A stretch of DNA of 64,000 nt from Littorina saxatilis (lineage: Eukaryota > Mollusca > Gastropoda > Littorinimorpha > Littorinidae): the NCBI RefSeq assembly GCF_037325665.1, contig NC_090247.1, positions 21,196,651-21,260,650 on the forward strand. The letters are read 5' to 3'. The position numbers and the translations under genes were made by a program. Below the pieces are notes generated by a model. That model was not told where the DNA came from. It searched no databases and worked only from the letters and a program-made list of their open reading frames with translations. Below, one piece after another: positions 12,960-38,135 of this stretch (positions are counted from its first letter, which is position 1; each line of letters begins with the position of its first letter).

Positions 12960-14720
12960 CCCCTACTGACGGTCGTGAATAGGGGAAACGTCCAGGGCCA
13001 CCCGAACTGACTAGGCAGTAAACGCAACACCCAACAGGTAAAGTGAAGACTGCCCCGGCTGAGGCTAAAAGCCTAAATGCCCGTAGGCCAGCCGCTGTTC
13101 CTCACCCACCGACCTCCGAAGGAGTGTCAGGGAGAGGAGAAGTGTATCCGAACAGAGCCGGAAATGCAGCAGACAAAACCGCAAAAAAAAACGGAAGCGA
13201 AAGATGCATAGAGTAGACTGAGGCCGGAAGCCCAAACGCCCGTAGGCCAGTCCTCTGTCAACTCAAGTCAAAACCGCAACGTGTACTTGAAATGGAGGAC
13301 TTATGCTTCCAGTAAAACCGGAAACACCACGCCGACAACGGCTGCCGCACTGGTGAAACACAAATGCCCACGACGGAACAAGAGTGAGACAGAACAGAAG
13401 AGGACTGGGGCCGGAACCCGAACGCCCGTAGGCCAGTCCTCGATCAACCCCAGACAAGCCACTACGTGCGCTTGTGATGGAGAACCTATGCTTCCAGACA
13501 GGAAGTGTAGGAGGCCGAAGCCCCGCCCGGGAAAACCTTCGACGTGACCTCTGCCGCAGCTTAGAGGACAGCGTTAAGCCTTTTTCCCAATAACCAGCAC
13601 GTGTGGAATCGCTGACGACAGACTGAATGTCCGACACAACCGGCGAAAAAACCGAAGTCCACGTACTGGTGGAAGGCCGGTGAAACGGCATAACCGGAAA
13701 ACCGGAAATCCGTCCCCCCCGACGTCGTCCTAACTCATGCCTCGACCAGGCTAAGAGAGAAAAGACGGCAAGTCTGCAGCCGCAGGAACCGGAACGGCAG
13801 TCGACGCGACAACCGAAGGTTGAAACACTGACTACATCGGCCAGAGCTGAGACACCACCTGCCCGAAGGGCTGGCGTTGCTCCTCAGCTACCGACATCCG
13901 GGAGGAAGTGGAAGCGAAAGGAGCAGTAAATCCGGGCGGAGCCGGAAAGCACCAGACGAGACCGCGAAAAGCGGAAGCGCCGAATGCGAGGACGGAGGCC
14001 GGAAGCCCGAATGCCCTAAAGGCAACGTCCGGTCAACCCCGGAAACGACCACAGCGGGTGCGTACGTCAGAGGACCTATGCTTCCAGCGAGTGCCGGAAG
14101 CGCAGCGCCAGAAACGGCTACCGCCATTGCTCCGCCACACAATGGTCTTCGAGGAAGCCAGGGTGTGACTGAACAGAGGACGAATGCCCGGGGGGCAACG
14201 TCCGGTCAACCCCGGAAACGACCACAGCGGGTGCGTACGTCAGAGGACCTATGCTTCCAGCGAGTGCCGGAAGCGCAGCGCCGGAAACGGCTACCGCCAC
14301 TGCTCCGCCACACAATGGTCTTCGAGGAAACCAGGGTGCGACTGAACAGAGGACGAATGCCCGGGGGGCAACGTCCGGTCAACCCCGGAAACGACCACAG
14401 CGGGTGCGCACATCGGGGGACCTGGTCAACCCCGGAAACGACCACAGCGGGTGCGTACATCGGGGGACCTATGCTTCCGGCGAGTGCCGGAAGCGCAGCA
14501 GTCGGAAACGGCTAGACAACTCCGGAAACGACCCCAGCGGGTGCGTACGTCGGAGAAGTAGCCGGAACCAACTGCCGCCATTGCTCAGCCACACAATGGT
14601 CTTCAGTGAAGCCAGGGTGCGACTGAACAGGGGTTTGCGGGTCGTGAACCCGCCGAAAAGAGCTGTGTCCCAGCAGGGACTGTCCGACGGCCTCACGAGG
14701 GCCTGTGGACCAGCTCGACT
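12960..14720. repeat. Diverged 165-190 bp tandem repeats rich in CCGGAA
   Basis: The block GCCCGTAGGCCAGTCCTC and relatives recurs near 13080, 13240 and 13425, then as CCCGGGGGGCAACGTCCGGTC near 14190 and 14360. Each copy is followed by TATGCTTCCAG and a CCGGAAGCGCAGC-type block. Neighbouring copies at 14030-14480 are nearly identical; older ones are diverged. CCGGAA occurs dozens of times. Long ORFs here on both strands are by-products of GC-rich repetition. Confidence 0.7.
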
Positions 14721-15074
14721 TACTTGAATCGCCAACCACAGCGGTAGAAGACGAAGAAGCAAAACATCCGCCCTAGACAACGTCTCGGCCGGAAGCGTCA
14801 AAGAAGCCAACAAGGTGACGTCGCCCACAGACAGCGGGACCAACGGAAGACGCAGGCTTGGAACGCGAAAATTCTTCACAAAGATAACGCAGACACCTGC
14901 AACACCTGATCTGCTAACGGCAGAGAAGGCGAGGAGAAGAAACAGGACGTACAACAGTATATGACTGCCCCACAAAGTGTTTGTTCGAGGCAGAAAGAGT
15001 AACGAACAAAACATAACAAACATGTTAAATCCGAAACCACGACCAGTCCTACGGACTGGTAGATACCTGCTAAA

Positions 15075-15690
15075 GCCTAGCCAAGTAAACCACTGTCAGC
15101 AACGCTGATACACAAAATGGCGGCCAAGCGATAAGTTACTGGACAAAATTTAGAAGTCCAAAACGGACGAAAATTAAGCAATAACAAAAATTCCTGTCAA
15201 AGTAATGACGAAATATGAAATGGCTTACCAACTAACAAAGCAGAAGGCAAAAACGCAGGTAAAGTAAGGAGAACCTCACCATAACATAGGCCTAGCCACA
15301 TAAATAAGCTGTCAGGAAAGCTGAGCAACCGAAAGTGGCGGCCTCAAGATAAGTTACTGAAACGCATTTAGGAGTCCAAACGGACAAAAAGTCAGCAACT
15401 ATAGATAAATTCCTGTCAAACTAAAGACAAGAAGGAACAAGCTTACCAACTAAACAAAGCAGCAAGCAAGTAAGAAGGTAAAATTACGTTTACCTCCAAA
15501 ATACATCGGCCTAGCCACAAAAATCTGTCAACTCATGCTGACAACAAAAATGGCGGCCAACAGTAGTCACTGAAATATCACAGGTCCAAACACGGACGAA
15601 AATCAGCAACTACAACAAATTTCCTGTCAAAATAATGACCAAAATGGAAAGAGCTCACCAACTACGAAGCAGGAGGCAAGATAGACGGTA
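15075..15690. repeat. Tandem repeat, about 218-bp unit, three copies
   Basis: GCCTAGCCA marks unit starts at about 15075, 15290 and 15510. Each unit then carries ATGGCGGCC (or GTGGCGGCC), a GTCCAAA..GGACGAAAA block, ATTCCTGTCAAA and CTTACCAACTA in the same order. Confidence 0.8.
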
Positions 15691-15990
15691 ACGTGGCCGG
15701 TGGGTGTCAAAACAACACCAAACAGCGCAGCCACAGGGGAGCCCAAAAATCAACAACCTGCTCCCTCGAAAGCTGTAAGGTCGAATGATATGAACCACGT
15801 GTTCAGTAGCAGTAGTGACATGGCATGCACGATGGGAGGTAACTCCCCGGGTGTATGGTCATTACCATGGCTACGTTTACACTTTTTGTGGTTGGGGTTG
15901 CTTCCCTTAGACGGTTAGCCTTTTCAGAACCTAGCATCTCCGATTGTGTCAATGCTACATGTGATTCGGAGTAGGAATATGTAATTTAAT

Positions 15991-17649
15991 CTGCTACAAT
16001 CACACAAATGAAACAATTTACGCAAATAGGGAGAACAAGCTATGACACAGATTCTTGCAGTATCTTGTTTTGATCACAATTACGCACACCAATTTACGTC
16101 CAATATTTTCTTTTTTTTCTTTTTGGTTTCATAGTACAAAACACAGAGGCATCCCTCTCTCACATACGCTCATGCACATTCACACAGTTTTACACTCACA
16201 ATGTACAAAGATAGGCAAATGGAAAAGGAAATGCTGAGGTTAGTTGAGATACTGAGATAGTTAGGACCATCAAATAGTGATAGAAAATGTACATCCATGA
16301 TCAACAAACAAATAAATCACATGAAAATACATCTATGCAGGCTTCATAAAATCATTCTCCACCGATTTCAAGTGGCCATGGCAGGCTAAAGTCCACAAAC
16401 CCTACATAAATTCAATTACTGATTTTACACGTGTCTTCTGTGTTGAACTATTCAAAGGATCTGGTAGCCTTCAAGTGAAAGTAGACAATGACCTCTCCAC
16501 ACAGCTGAGCTTACAGGTAGCTTGGGCTGAATAAGTCTGTCAGGGTGACCGTTCCACCACACTAAGGCTGGACTGCACAAGTCCATTATACCACTAACAC
16601 TGCGCAAGTATGTCAGACAGATACCAGTCCACCATACTAATTTTCTCAATCAGCCGTGTTGAGTTGAATTTCAAGGCTTTCACTCAGACCATACCGGCAT
16701 AAAACTAGACTAAGATTTGTTCTAAAAAAGTCTTCCACCTCTATGGTTATTTAATCGTAATCATAATATCAAAGCTTTAGTTCTGTTTCCAGCACTTCAA
16801 AGTACAAACAGTAACACATCAGAAATATGTGCTGGAGGATTTGCAATACCACTCACATTGTTACTTTCTTTAATTTCATCACCGACTCTGCTAATGAAAT
16901 CTCTTCATCAGAGCAAAAGCTTTCTTTCCTGACAGATCAAATTATAACAGTGTCAATATGGATGCTGCATTATTTTCAGGTAGGGGTGCCTGAAATTACT
17001 CAAGGCTTCAGACTGAGAAAAACATTCACAATGACTTAAGTTCTGCATTTAATGATAATGATGACAAGATATGTAGGAATCTGCGCAGATGAAATGTTTT
17101 GGATCACAAAGGGTATGCCAAAACAACCCAGCTGAAGTCAACTCCATGATATTTTCCTTAAAGGATAATCCAAGTTTTGCTGCTCAGCTGAAGGAGAGAA
17201 AGGAAACAAACGATCGACAAGTCAAGTCAGACCTGAAGGTAGTGATCAAAGTTTTCAGGCAGACGCATCTTTTTCCATTAAGTATTCTCCTCCATTCTTC
17301 ACAGCATGGAGATCATGACCTCACACTACGATGAAGAACAACAGGAAAAGGCCGAAGCTCCATGATGTAGTATTCAAAACGGACAAAATTAGTTTGAAAA
17401 CTCGACAGAACACGCTTGCAAAAACAATGTCTAATTCAACATTCCAGACAAAAAGATGTTCGAATGATAAAACGCTGTCAGTCTGCAGAGTTCATGGTGA
17501 CTTTCCGCTTTCCACTGTGAACACACAGCGCAGAGACACCGTGTACCTTTCTTCAGATTTCAAATTTCTGGGTCATGATGCACTAAGCGGGTTACAAGTT
17601 GAGTTGATTTTTAAACAAAATCAAAAAACAAAAAAACCTAGGGCTAGGA
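15991..17649. other. Gene-free stretch downstream of the importin stop codon
   Basis: Moderately AT-rich, without recognisable coding frames or repeats. Being directly downstream of the importin alpha stop on the minus strand, it is probably 3' UTR. No canonical AATAAA on the minus strand stood out; ATTAAA-type hexamers occur near 16749, 16868 and 17043. Confidence 0.5.
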
Positions 17650-32471
<14,822 letters not shown>

Positions 32472-32495
32472 CTTGGATTATAAAGTGTTTCACAC
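32472..32495 (-). other. KPNA1: Importin alpha 5' UTR part of coding exon 1
   Basis: The acceptor ACAATTTCAG ends at 32496 on the minus strand, giving a 24-nt leader before the ATG. Implies an upstream non-coding exon. Confidence 0.7.
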
Positions 32496-32839
32496 CTGAA
32501 ATTGTAAAAATGGTCCTATATCATTATCAGAATTAATTACAGTGAATATGACTATGAGTTCTGTTTCTTTCTTTTTTGATTTCACCTAGGTCTGCTGTCT
32601 AAAACACGGAAATCCTGCGAGTTGTGTTCTCTGAAAAGAGCAAATTTCCTGGTAAAGTCTGCAAAATCTGTTTTTGTTGTCTATTTTTTTTAAAAAGCTA
32701 GTCAGGACTTAATAGGGTCAATTAGGGGAGTGAAAATATTGAATTTATTCCTTGGCCTAAACTAAAGACTGTGTTGGACATGCTAAAATGGAACCAAAAC
32801 TATATCTTACAATCTTCTCACCTTGCCAGACACAATGTC

Positions 32840-33480
32840 TTGACTTAAATTACCCTAACCAAGCGAATAAAATGATTGGCATTATAAAGAGAACTTTTTC
32901 CTGTCTGGATAAAGATACCTTTTTTTAAAATTGTATAATTATAAAGCGCTGTTTTGACCAAACTTAGAGTATGCAAATGAAATCTGGCACCAGTATTTGA
33001 AGCTATCATCAGCAGACCCAGAAAGGATGCAAAGAAGGGTAAAAAAAATAAATAGATCATCTAAAAAAAAAAAGGCATGTATGTTGACAAACTGCCTGCA
33101 CTCAATCTCCAGACTCATAAATCAAGAAGATTCAGAGGTGACTTCATTAAGTTCATACAGACATATCAAATTGTTCATGGTATCTATTTTCTTCTAAAGA
33201 AATACACCACTGATGCAACAAAAAATAACACTGATAAGATCTTTATTGAATTTCGTCAAACAAAAGTTAGAAAACATTGTTTTTCTAACAGAGTTGCACC
33301 CTTATGGAACACACTGATGGATATTGTAAATCGTGCACAAAATATTACCACTTTTAAATGCAAGAATCTGCTCGAAAAAGAAAACAAATTATTAGTATAT
33401 TACTGAGGCATAGTATTTGTATGGTGATTGACATTGAGAATAAGTCCCTGCGCCTTGAATATGTGCGCAATATAAATTGC
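32840..33480 (+). mobile_element. LINE reverse-transcriptase tail fragment
   Basis: The plus strand carries pieces of the C-terminal thumb of a jockey/CR1-type RT: LEYANEIWHQYLK, then a DPERMQRRVKK block, FRGDFIKFIQTYQIVHG, VRKHCFSNRVAPLWNTL and FKCKNLLEK. Several frame breaks. The end runs into an A-rich (AAAAT)n tail at about 33480-33510. A dead 5'-truncated copy in the importin 5' intron. Confidence 0.7.
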
Positions 33481-33822
33481 ATAAAATAAAAATAAAATTA
33501 AAATAAAAAAATAAATCCCTGCGCTTAGAACTGTACCCACGGAATACGTGTGATATAAGCCTCATAATATTGATTGATTGATTGAGAAAACAAGCTTGAG
33601 CATGCTATCTGACTATTAAACCTATGCCAAATCTGCACAATGAGATGGGACCCATTCAAAGCTACCAGGCTTACAGTTATACTTTTTCACGTCCCTACAA
33701 CTAGTGATCTGCTAATGCTATTTTTACAACCAAGACAGAAAGAACTCTCGTTCTTTTGTCTAGACCCATTACTCAACCTCATGCTTGTTGTTGGCTCATT
33801 TTGACGTTATAGTCGATTTGCG

Positions 33823-34056
33823 AAAATAACTCTGTCAGGTTTGTATGGGTTGTGGAAGAGTGACCTTTTCTTGCAAAACCTCTGCCAAAAATGTGAAGGT
33901 CCAATCACTAGTGAGGGGTATGTGTGAAACACTTAAACGGGAACATGTGTTTCTGACACTCCGATCACTAGTGATTGGCACCTCTAATGTTTGGCAGAGG
34001 TTTGCAAGAAAAGGTCACTCTCCAACAACACCATACAAACCTGACAGAGTTATTTC
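33823..34056. mobile_element. Foldback MITE
   Basis: Arms of about 95 bp: GAAAATAACTCTGTCAGGTT through CAAAACCTCTGCCAAA at the left and the reverse complement at the right, plus an inner pair around CACTAGTGATTGG. A related but decayed sequence lies at 54090-54290, and half-arms lie at 62680 and 63030-63090. Confidence 0.8.
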
Positions 34057-34539
34057 GGAATTCATCTATTAATAAATGTGAAAGACCGGATCAGGTTCTT
34101 CCGCCTCACTTACTTGTTAATAATATGTCTTTTCTGTTACACAGTTACATTAGCCTACAGGGACAATGATACAAACCAATCCGTAGCAAAATTGCAGTGT
34201 TCGACTTATTACATAGTTGCAAGAAAGTCAATGCAATTTGATAATTTTCTAATTGGATAGACGACTGAACTGAGGTGTGGCTGAAAGTTCACGGGGATCT
34301 GCGCAGGAAAACGCGAGAAGCACTGTCAGTGTCACTTTAAGTTTACTTTAACACTACGCCACTATCAGTGAGGACAAACGGTCCTCATGGGGCGCATGCT
34401 ATGCAACAACTAAATAGTTATGTCCTAAGACCCACCAATTAAAAAAACAAAACAAACTTAGCCATGGGATTTTTTCTGAAAAATGTCGTATTTTTTGTCT
34501 GTTTGTATTTTTGAATTTGTTCCTCTAAGAGTCAGACTA

Positions 34540-37500
34540 ATTCTTCTTCTTCTTCTTTCTTGATGTGGACTGGGTTCATCAGAACGTCTGTAGTCCAGCG
34601 GCGGAGTACTGGGTGATTGGTTACTGGTGGTGGGTGACCCAATAACTCCGAGAAGATGGTTAAAAGTATAAAACTATTTACACGAAGAGCTGCAGGGTTA
34701 CTGTGTCAGCGAGGCAAGTCCGTGGGTACGACCCAGACCAGTTTGGAAGGACTCCAGTGAAGGAGCAACTGTGGTCTTAGGGTCGAGCTTGTTCCACTGA
34801 CGCAGTGTTCGGGGGAAGAAGGAGTTGAAGAGAACAGGATGGGATGCCCTCTCCTGGAACAGTCTCTGGGCTCCTCTGGTGCGGCTGTCGCCAGAGGTGT
34901 AGAACTCGGCCTTGTTGATGTCGACTATGCCGTTGTTGATCTTGTAGAGCATAGTGAGGCGGTTGGTGAGTCTTCTGTCGGTGAGTGGTTCCCATTGGAG
35001 GGTCTTCAGCATGCTGGTCACACGGCCTGGGGTCCGATCGCTGTAGTTGTTGTGGACGTAACGGGCTGCTCTGCGTTGGACTTTTTCAAGCTCCGTGACG
35101 TCTTTCTGAGAGATCGGGTCCCAGACTGGCGAGGCGTAGTCAAGGACCGGTCTGACCATGGCCTTGTACGTAGCAGCTCTGACGGTGGTGGTGCACTCCC
35201 GGAAGTTCCGCCGCAAGAAGCCCACAGTTCTGTTGCCCTTGTTGACAGTCGCTTGCACGTGGCTGCTCCAGGACAGGTCATCGGAGATTAAGACCCCTAG
35301 GTACTTGCTGGATGGTGTTGTTTCCAGAGTCTGTCCATGGAGGCTGTAGGAAGTTGGTAGGATGGGCTTCTTCTTGTTCGGGGCAATGCGGATGACGGTG
35401 CACTTGCTGGGGTTGAACTCCATCTGCCATGTTGATTCCCACTGTTCGAGGCTGGATAGGTCCTGTTGGAGCTGCAGACTGTCCGCTGGAGAGGATATAC
35501 GTTTGAAGAGTAGGGAGTCGTCTGCAAAGAGTTTGACGCTGCTGAACTGAACGGATTCAGGGAGGTCGTTGATGAAGGCTAAAAACAGGAGAGGACCCAG
35601 GACGGTCCCCTGCGGAACTCCGGACTGCACTCCGACTGGAGACGATAGGACGCCCTCCAAGGCCACCTGCTGTTGACGCTGACTGAGGAAGGCAGAGATC
35701 CACTTGAGGGTGTCGTTTCTCACTCCGTAGTAAGCCAGTTTCGTGAGCAGGCGGGCGTGGGGCACCTTGTCGAAGGCTTTGGAGAAGTCCAACAGGATGG
35801 CGTCGACCTGGGCTCCCTCTGCTAGCTGCCGGGCAATTTCATGAACTGTGACGATGAGCTGGGTTTCGCATGAGCGTTTACGCCGAAAGCCATGTTGACA
35901 GTTGGTAAGGATGGCATGGTGGTCAAAGTGCTTCATGATGGAGCTGTGCACCACGTGCTCGAGTATCTTGCAGGTGATGGAGATGAGCGAGACAGGGCGG
36001 TAGTTGGCTGCAAGGTGTCGTTCCCCTTTCTTGAAGATAGGCACCACCCAGGCCTGGCGCCAGTCAAGCGGGACCTCCCCAGTATCCAACGAGAGCTGGA
36101 ACAGTCGGACAAGGATGGGCGCCAGTTGGTCAGCAGCCATCTTCAAGATGAAGGCTGGAATGGAGTCTGGTCCAGTTGCCTTGTCCGTCTTCAGGTTTCT
36201 CAGGAGCTTGCGGACACCACCTTCGTTAATGTGGATATCATCCATCGCCGGGAAGGGGCTGTCGCCCGTACTGGGGATGCGAGATGTGTCCTCGGTGGTG
36301 AACGCCCTCTGGAACTGTTCGTTCAGGATCTCCGCCTTCTTGGCGCTGTCGCTCTGCAGGAAGCCATCTGCGTTCTTCAGTGGTGAAACTCCAGCAGAGT
36401 CTTGCCCCTTGCTTTTCACGTAGGCCCAGAACTTCTTGCTGTTTGTAGTGAAGTCTTCACTGACGATGTCTTCCATGTACTGCTTGTGGGCGCCTCTGAT
36501 GTGGAACTTGACCTCTTGCTGTAGTCGCCTGTACCTGTCGCGGTCACGCTTTTTCCCCGTCTTTCTTGCTTTCTTGTGGGCTCGTTGTTTTCTTCGTATG
36601 GCTCTTCTGATGTCAGTGTTCATCCATGGGTGGGAGTAGCGGCTGGCAGACATCTTGCTTGGTACTCGGTTCTCCATGATCTCATGAGTCTTGGACTTGA
36701 GAAGAGACCACAGTCCATGGACGTCATCTGGGGCGGCCATGAATTCAGGAGTGAAGTCAAGGAAGTCTTGCTTGATGCCCTCGGTGTCGGCTTTCTTCCA
36801 TAAGGTGATTTTCCGGCGAGTCGGACGTGGTCTGAAGGGGGCGAGGGCACAGTCGAAGAGGACGATGTCATGGTCGCTGTTGCCGATAGACGGTAGGGGT
36901 CTACAACGCTGGCTGAGGCCTGGGTGTGTTGTTATGATCAGGTCCAGGGTGTTGCTCTTGCGCGTAGGGAATCGTACTAGCTGCTCCATGCCAGCGTCTG
37001 CAATGGTGTCCAGGTATGCTCTGTTCACCCGCTCTGGGTACTGGCGTCCAGCAACATTAGTGGTATTCCAGTTGATGTCCGGTAAGTTGAAATCACCACC
37101 GACGATCAAGATGTTCTTCTTTGCCTTTTCTTTCAGCTTGGCAATTTCTGATGTCGCCTCTCTGGTGTACCCCTCATCTGTTCTTCTTGGTGGTCTGTAA
37201 CATGAAGCTAAAAACAGTTTCTTTCTCTTGGAGATCTGGATAGTGCCGCTAATCATCTCCACCTCTTTCGAGCGTGAGACGTCACTCAGCTGGAGTTCTT
37301 TCTTCACAGCAAGCAGCACTCCTCCGTGGGTGTCTGTAGTTCTGTCGCGTCTGTGGACGTCGAAGCCGAGGTAGGGTGGTAAAAGTTCCGCGGAGCTGAA
37401 GTTCGAGTCCAGCCATGTCTCCGTCCCACAGATGATGTCTGGGTCGGTGTCGTCGATGATCGCTTCCAGGAGTTTTCCTTTCTTACGTGCACTCTGGAAG

Positions 37501-37667
37501 TTGATGTTCAAAATACGAAGGTGCTTTTTACCCTGCATGCCTGGTTTGTTGTTTGTGGACTTGGGGGATGAAGTACGCAGTGGCGAGTCCGATTCGCTGA
37601 GCGAGTGTATGGTCTGGCTATGGGGACTTTCATGAGAAACAGATGTGCTGGCTACAGAACTCTCCAA
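34540..37667 (-). mobile_element. Intact jockey/CR1-group LINE
   Basis: A single open frame (34698-37667) followed by a 3' region ending in a (GAA)n tail near 34540-34560. It lies sense to the importin gene in its 5' intron. The start of the element upstream of 37667 is not delimited. No frame break is visible, so it is young or still capable of expression. Two other LINEs at 41620-44810 have similar RT organisation but are broken. Confidence 0.85.
34698..37667 (-). CDS. LINE endonuclease/reverse transcriptase, 989 aa
   Basis: Encodes the protein that nicks target DNA and copies the element's RNA. The apurinic-type endonuclease runs from about residue 50 to 270: NINFQSA (54-60), GTETW (81-85), GDFNLPDINW (191-200) and SDHD (264-267) are all present. 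A basic linker follows (350-420). The reverse transcriptase runs from about 490 to 760: ANYRPVSL (554-561), [12 protein letters not shown] (626-637), [14 protein letters not shown] (682-695) and FADD (714-717, catalytic aspartates). The C-terminal thumb includes VQRRAARYV. I chose the first ATG of the frame. No gag-like ORF1 was seen upstream. The group (jockey/CR1/L2/Rex1) is clear; the exact clade needs a tree. Confidence 0.9.
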   Translation of the reverse strand: MESSVASTSVSHESPHSQTIHSLSESDSPLRTSSPKSTNNKPGMQGKKHLRILNINFQSARKKGKLLEAIIDDTDPDIICGTETWLDSNFSSAELLPPYLGFDVHRRDRTTDTHGGVLLAVKKELQLSDVSRSKEVEMISGTIQISKRKKLFLASCYRPPRRTDEGYTREATSEIAKLKEKAKKNILIVGGDFNLPDINWNTTNVAGRQYPERVNRAYLDTIADAGMEQLVRFPTRKSNTLDLIITTHPGLSQRCRPLPSIGNSDHDIVLFDCALAPFRPRPTRRKITLWKKADTEGIKQDFLDFTPEFMAAPDDVHGLWSLLKSKTHEIMENRVPSKMSASRYSHPWMNTDIRRAIRRKQRAHKKARKTGKKRDRDRYRRLQQEVKFHIRGAHKQYMEDIVSEDFTTNSKKFWAYVKSKGQDSAGVSPLKNADGFLQSDSAKKAEILNEQFQRAFTTEDTSRIPSTGDSPFPAMDDIHINEGGVRKLLRNLKTDKATGPDSIPAFILKMAADQLAPILVRLFQLSLDTGEVPLDWRQAWVVPIFKKGERHLAANYRPVSLISITCKILEHVVHSSIMKHFDHHAILTNCQHGFRRKRSCETQLIVTVHEIARQLAEGAQVDAILLDFSKAFDKVPHARLLTKLAYYGVRNDTLKWISAFLSQRQQQVALEGVLSSPVGVQSGVPQGTVLGPLLFLAFINDLPESVQFSSVKLFADDSLLFKRISSPADSLQLQQDLSSLEQWESTWQMEFNPSKCTVIRIAPNKKKPILPTSYSLHGQTLETTPSSKYLGVLISDDLSWSSHVQATVNKGNRTVGFLRRNFRECTTTVRAATYKAMVRPVLDYASPVWDPISQKDVTELEKVQRRAARYVHNNYSDRTPGRVTSMLKTLQWEPLTDRRLTNRLTMLYKINNGIVDINKAEFYTSGDSRTRGAQRLFQERASHPVLFNSFFPRTLRQWNKLDPKTTVAPSLESFQTGLGRTHGLASLTQ

Positions 37668-38130
37668 TGAAGAGCCTAAATCTAATTCTAATGCTCACGG
37701 GATGCACAGATGAGCTGTATTGAGCACTTTGTGATATGGCCTTAAGTCTGAAATGGTGTCCACAGCTGAAATAGCTGTGCAACCTTGGCTCTAACCTGAT
37801 TTGTACATCAAAGAAAAATAAAATCCTTGTAAAGATTAATGAGACTTGTAAAAAAAAGTATGAAGTACACACCTAGAGAAACATTGTGTGCTCAGTTGTT
37901 GTTTTTAATGAAAATGTCGCCATTATCTGAAGTCAGCAGCACTACATTTTGGCCATTTTTTGTGACATGACCTTACAGCATATTGAAACATGGTCTACTC
38001 TGTCATATTTATGGGACAGAATGTCATGAATGACTTTTCACTGAGCCAGTAAAACTCAAATGTACCTTTGACAAAGCAAAGTTTTTGAATTTTGTCAGTG
38101 AGCCTGCAGAAAATGGGGAGACAAAATTTC
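37668..38130. other. Gene-free stretch upstream of the LINE ORF
   Basis: Possibly the LINE 5' UTR. Contains GTATTGAGCACTTTGTGATA and other unassigned sequence; no ORF. Confidence 0.4.
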
Positions 38131-38135
38131 ACAGA

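Larger units (their letters stand above)
10279..15990. mobile_element. Compound inverted-repeat element with satellite-like interior
   Basis: A 191-bp block at 10326-10516 recurs in inverted orientation at 15778-15968 and reads as identical base for base. Outside and beside these arms lie shorter inverted ends built on CGAATCACATGTAG. Between the arms are about 5.2 kb with no plausible coding frame, GC-rich and made of tandem and dispersed repeats, in sharp contrast to the AT-rich flanks. Identical arms suggest recent insertion, duplication or gene conversion. It looks like a large non-autonomous DNA element. I cannot place it in a superfamily and see no clear target-site duplication. Confidence 0.65.

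Noticed and set aside
13877-15023. ORFs of 140-212 codons in the compound element
   Set aside because: GC-rich tandem repeats leave several frames open on both strands; no domain is recognisable and frames are not shared between units.
34839-37635. Plus-strand ORFs of 60-170 codons opposite the LINE
   Set aside because: Antisense shadows of the intact 989-codon LINE frame.
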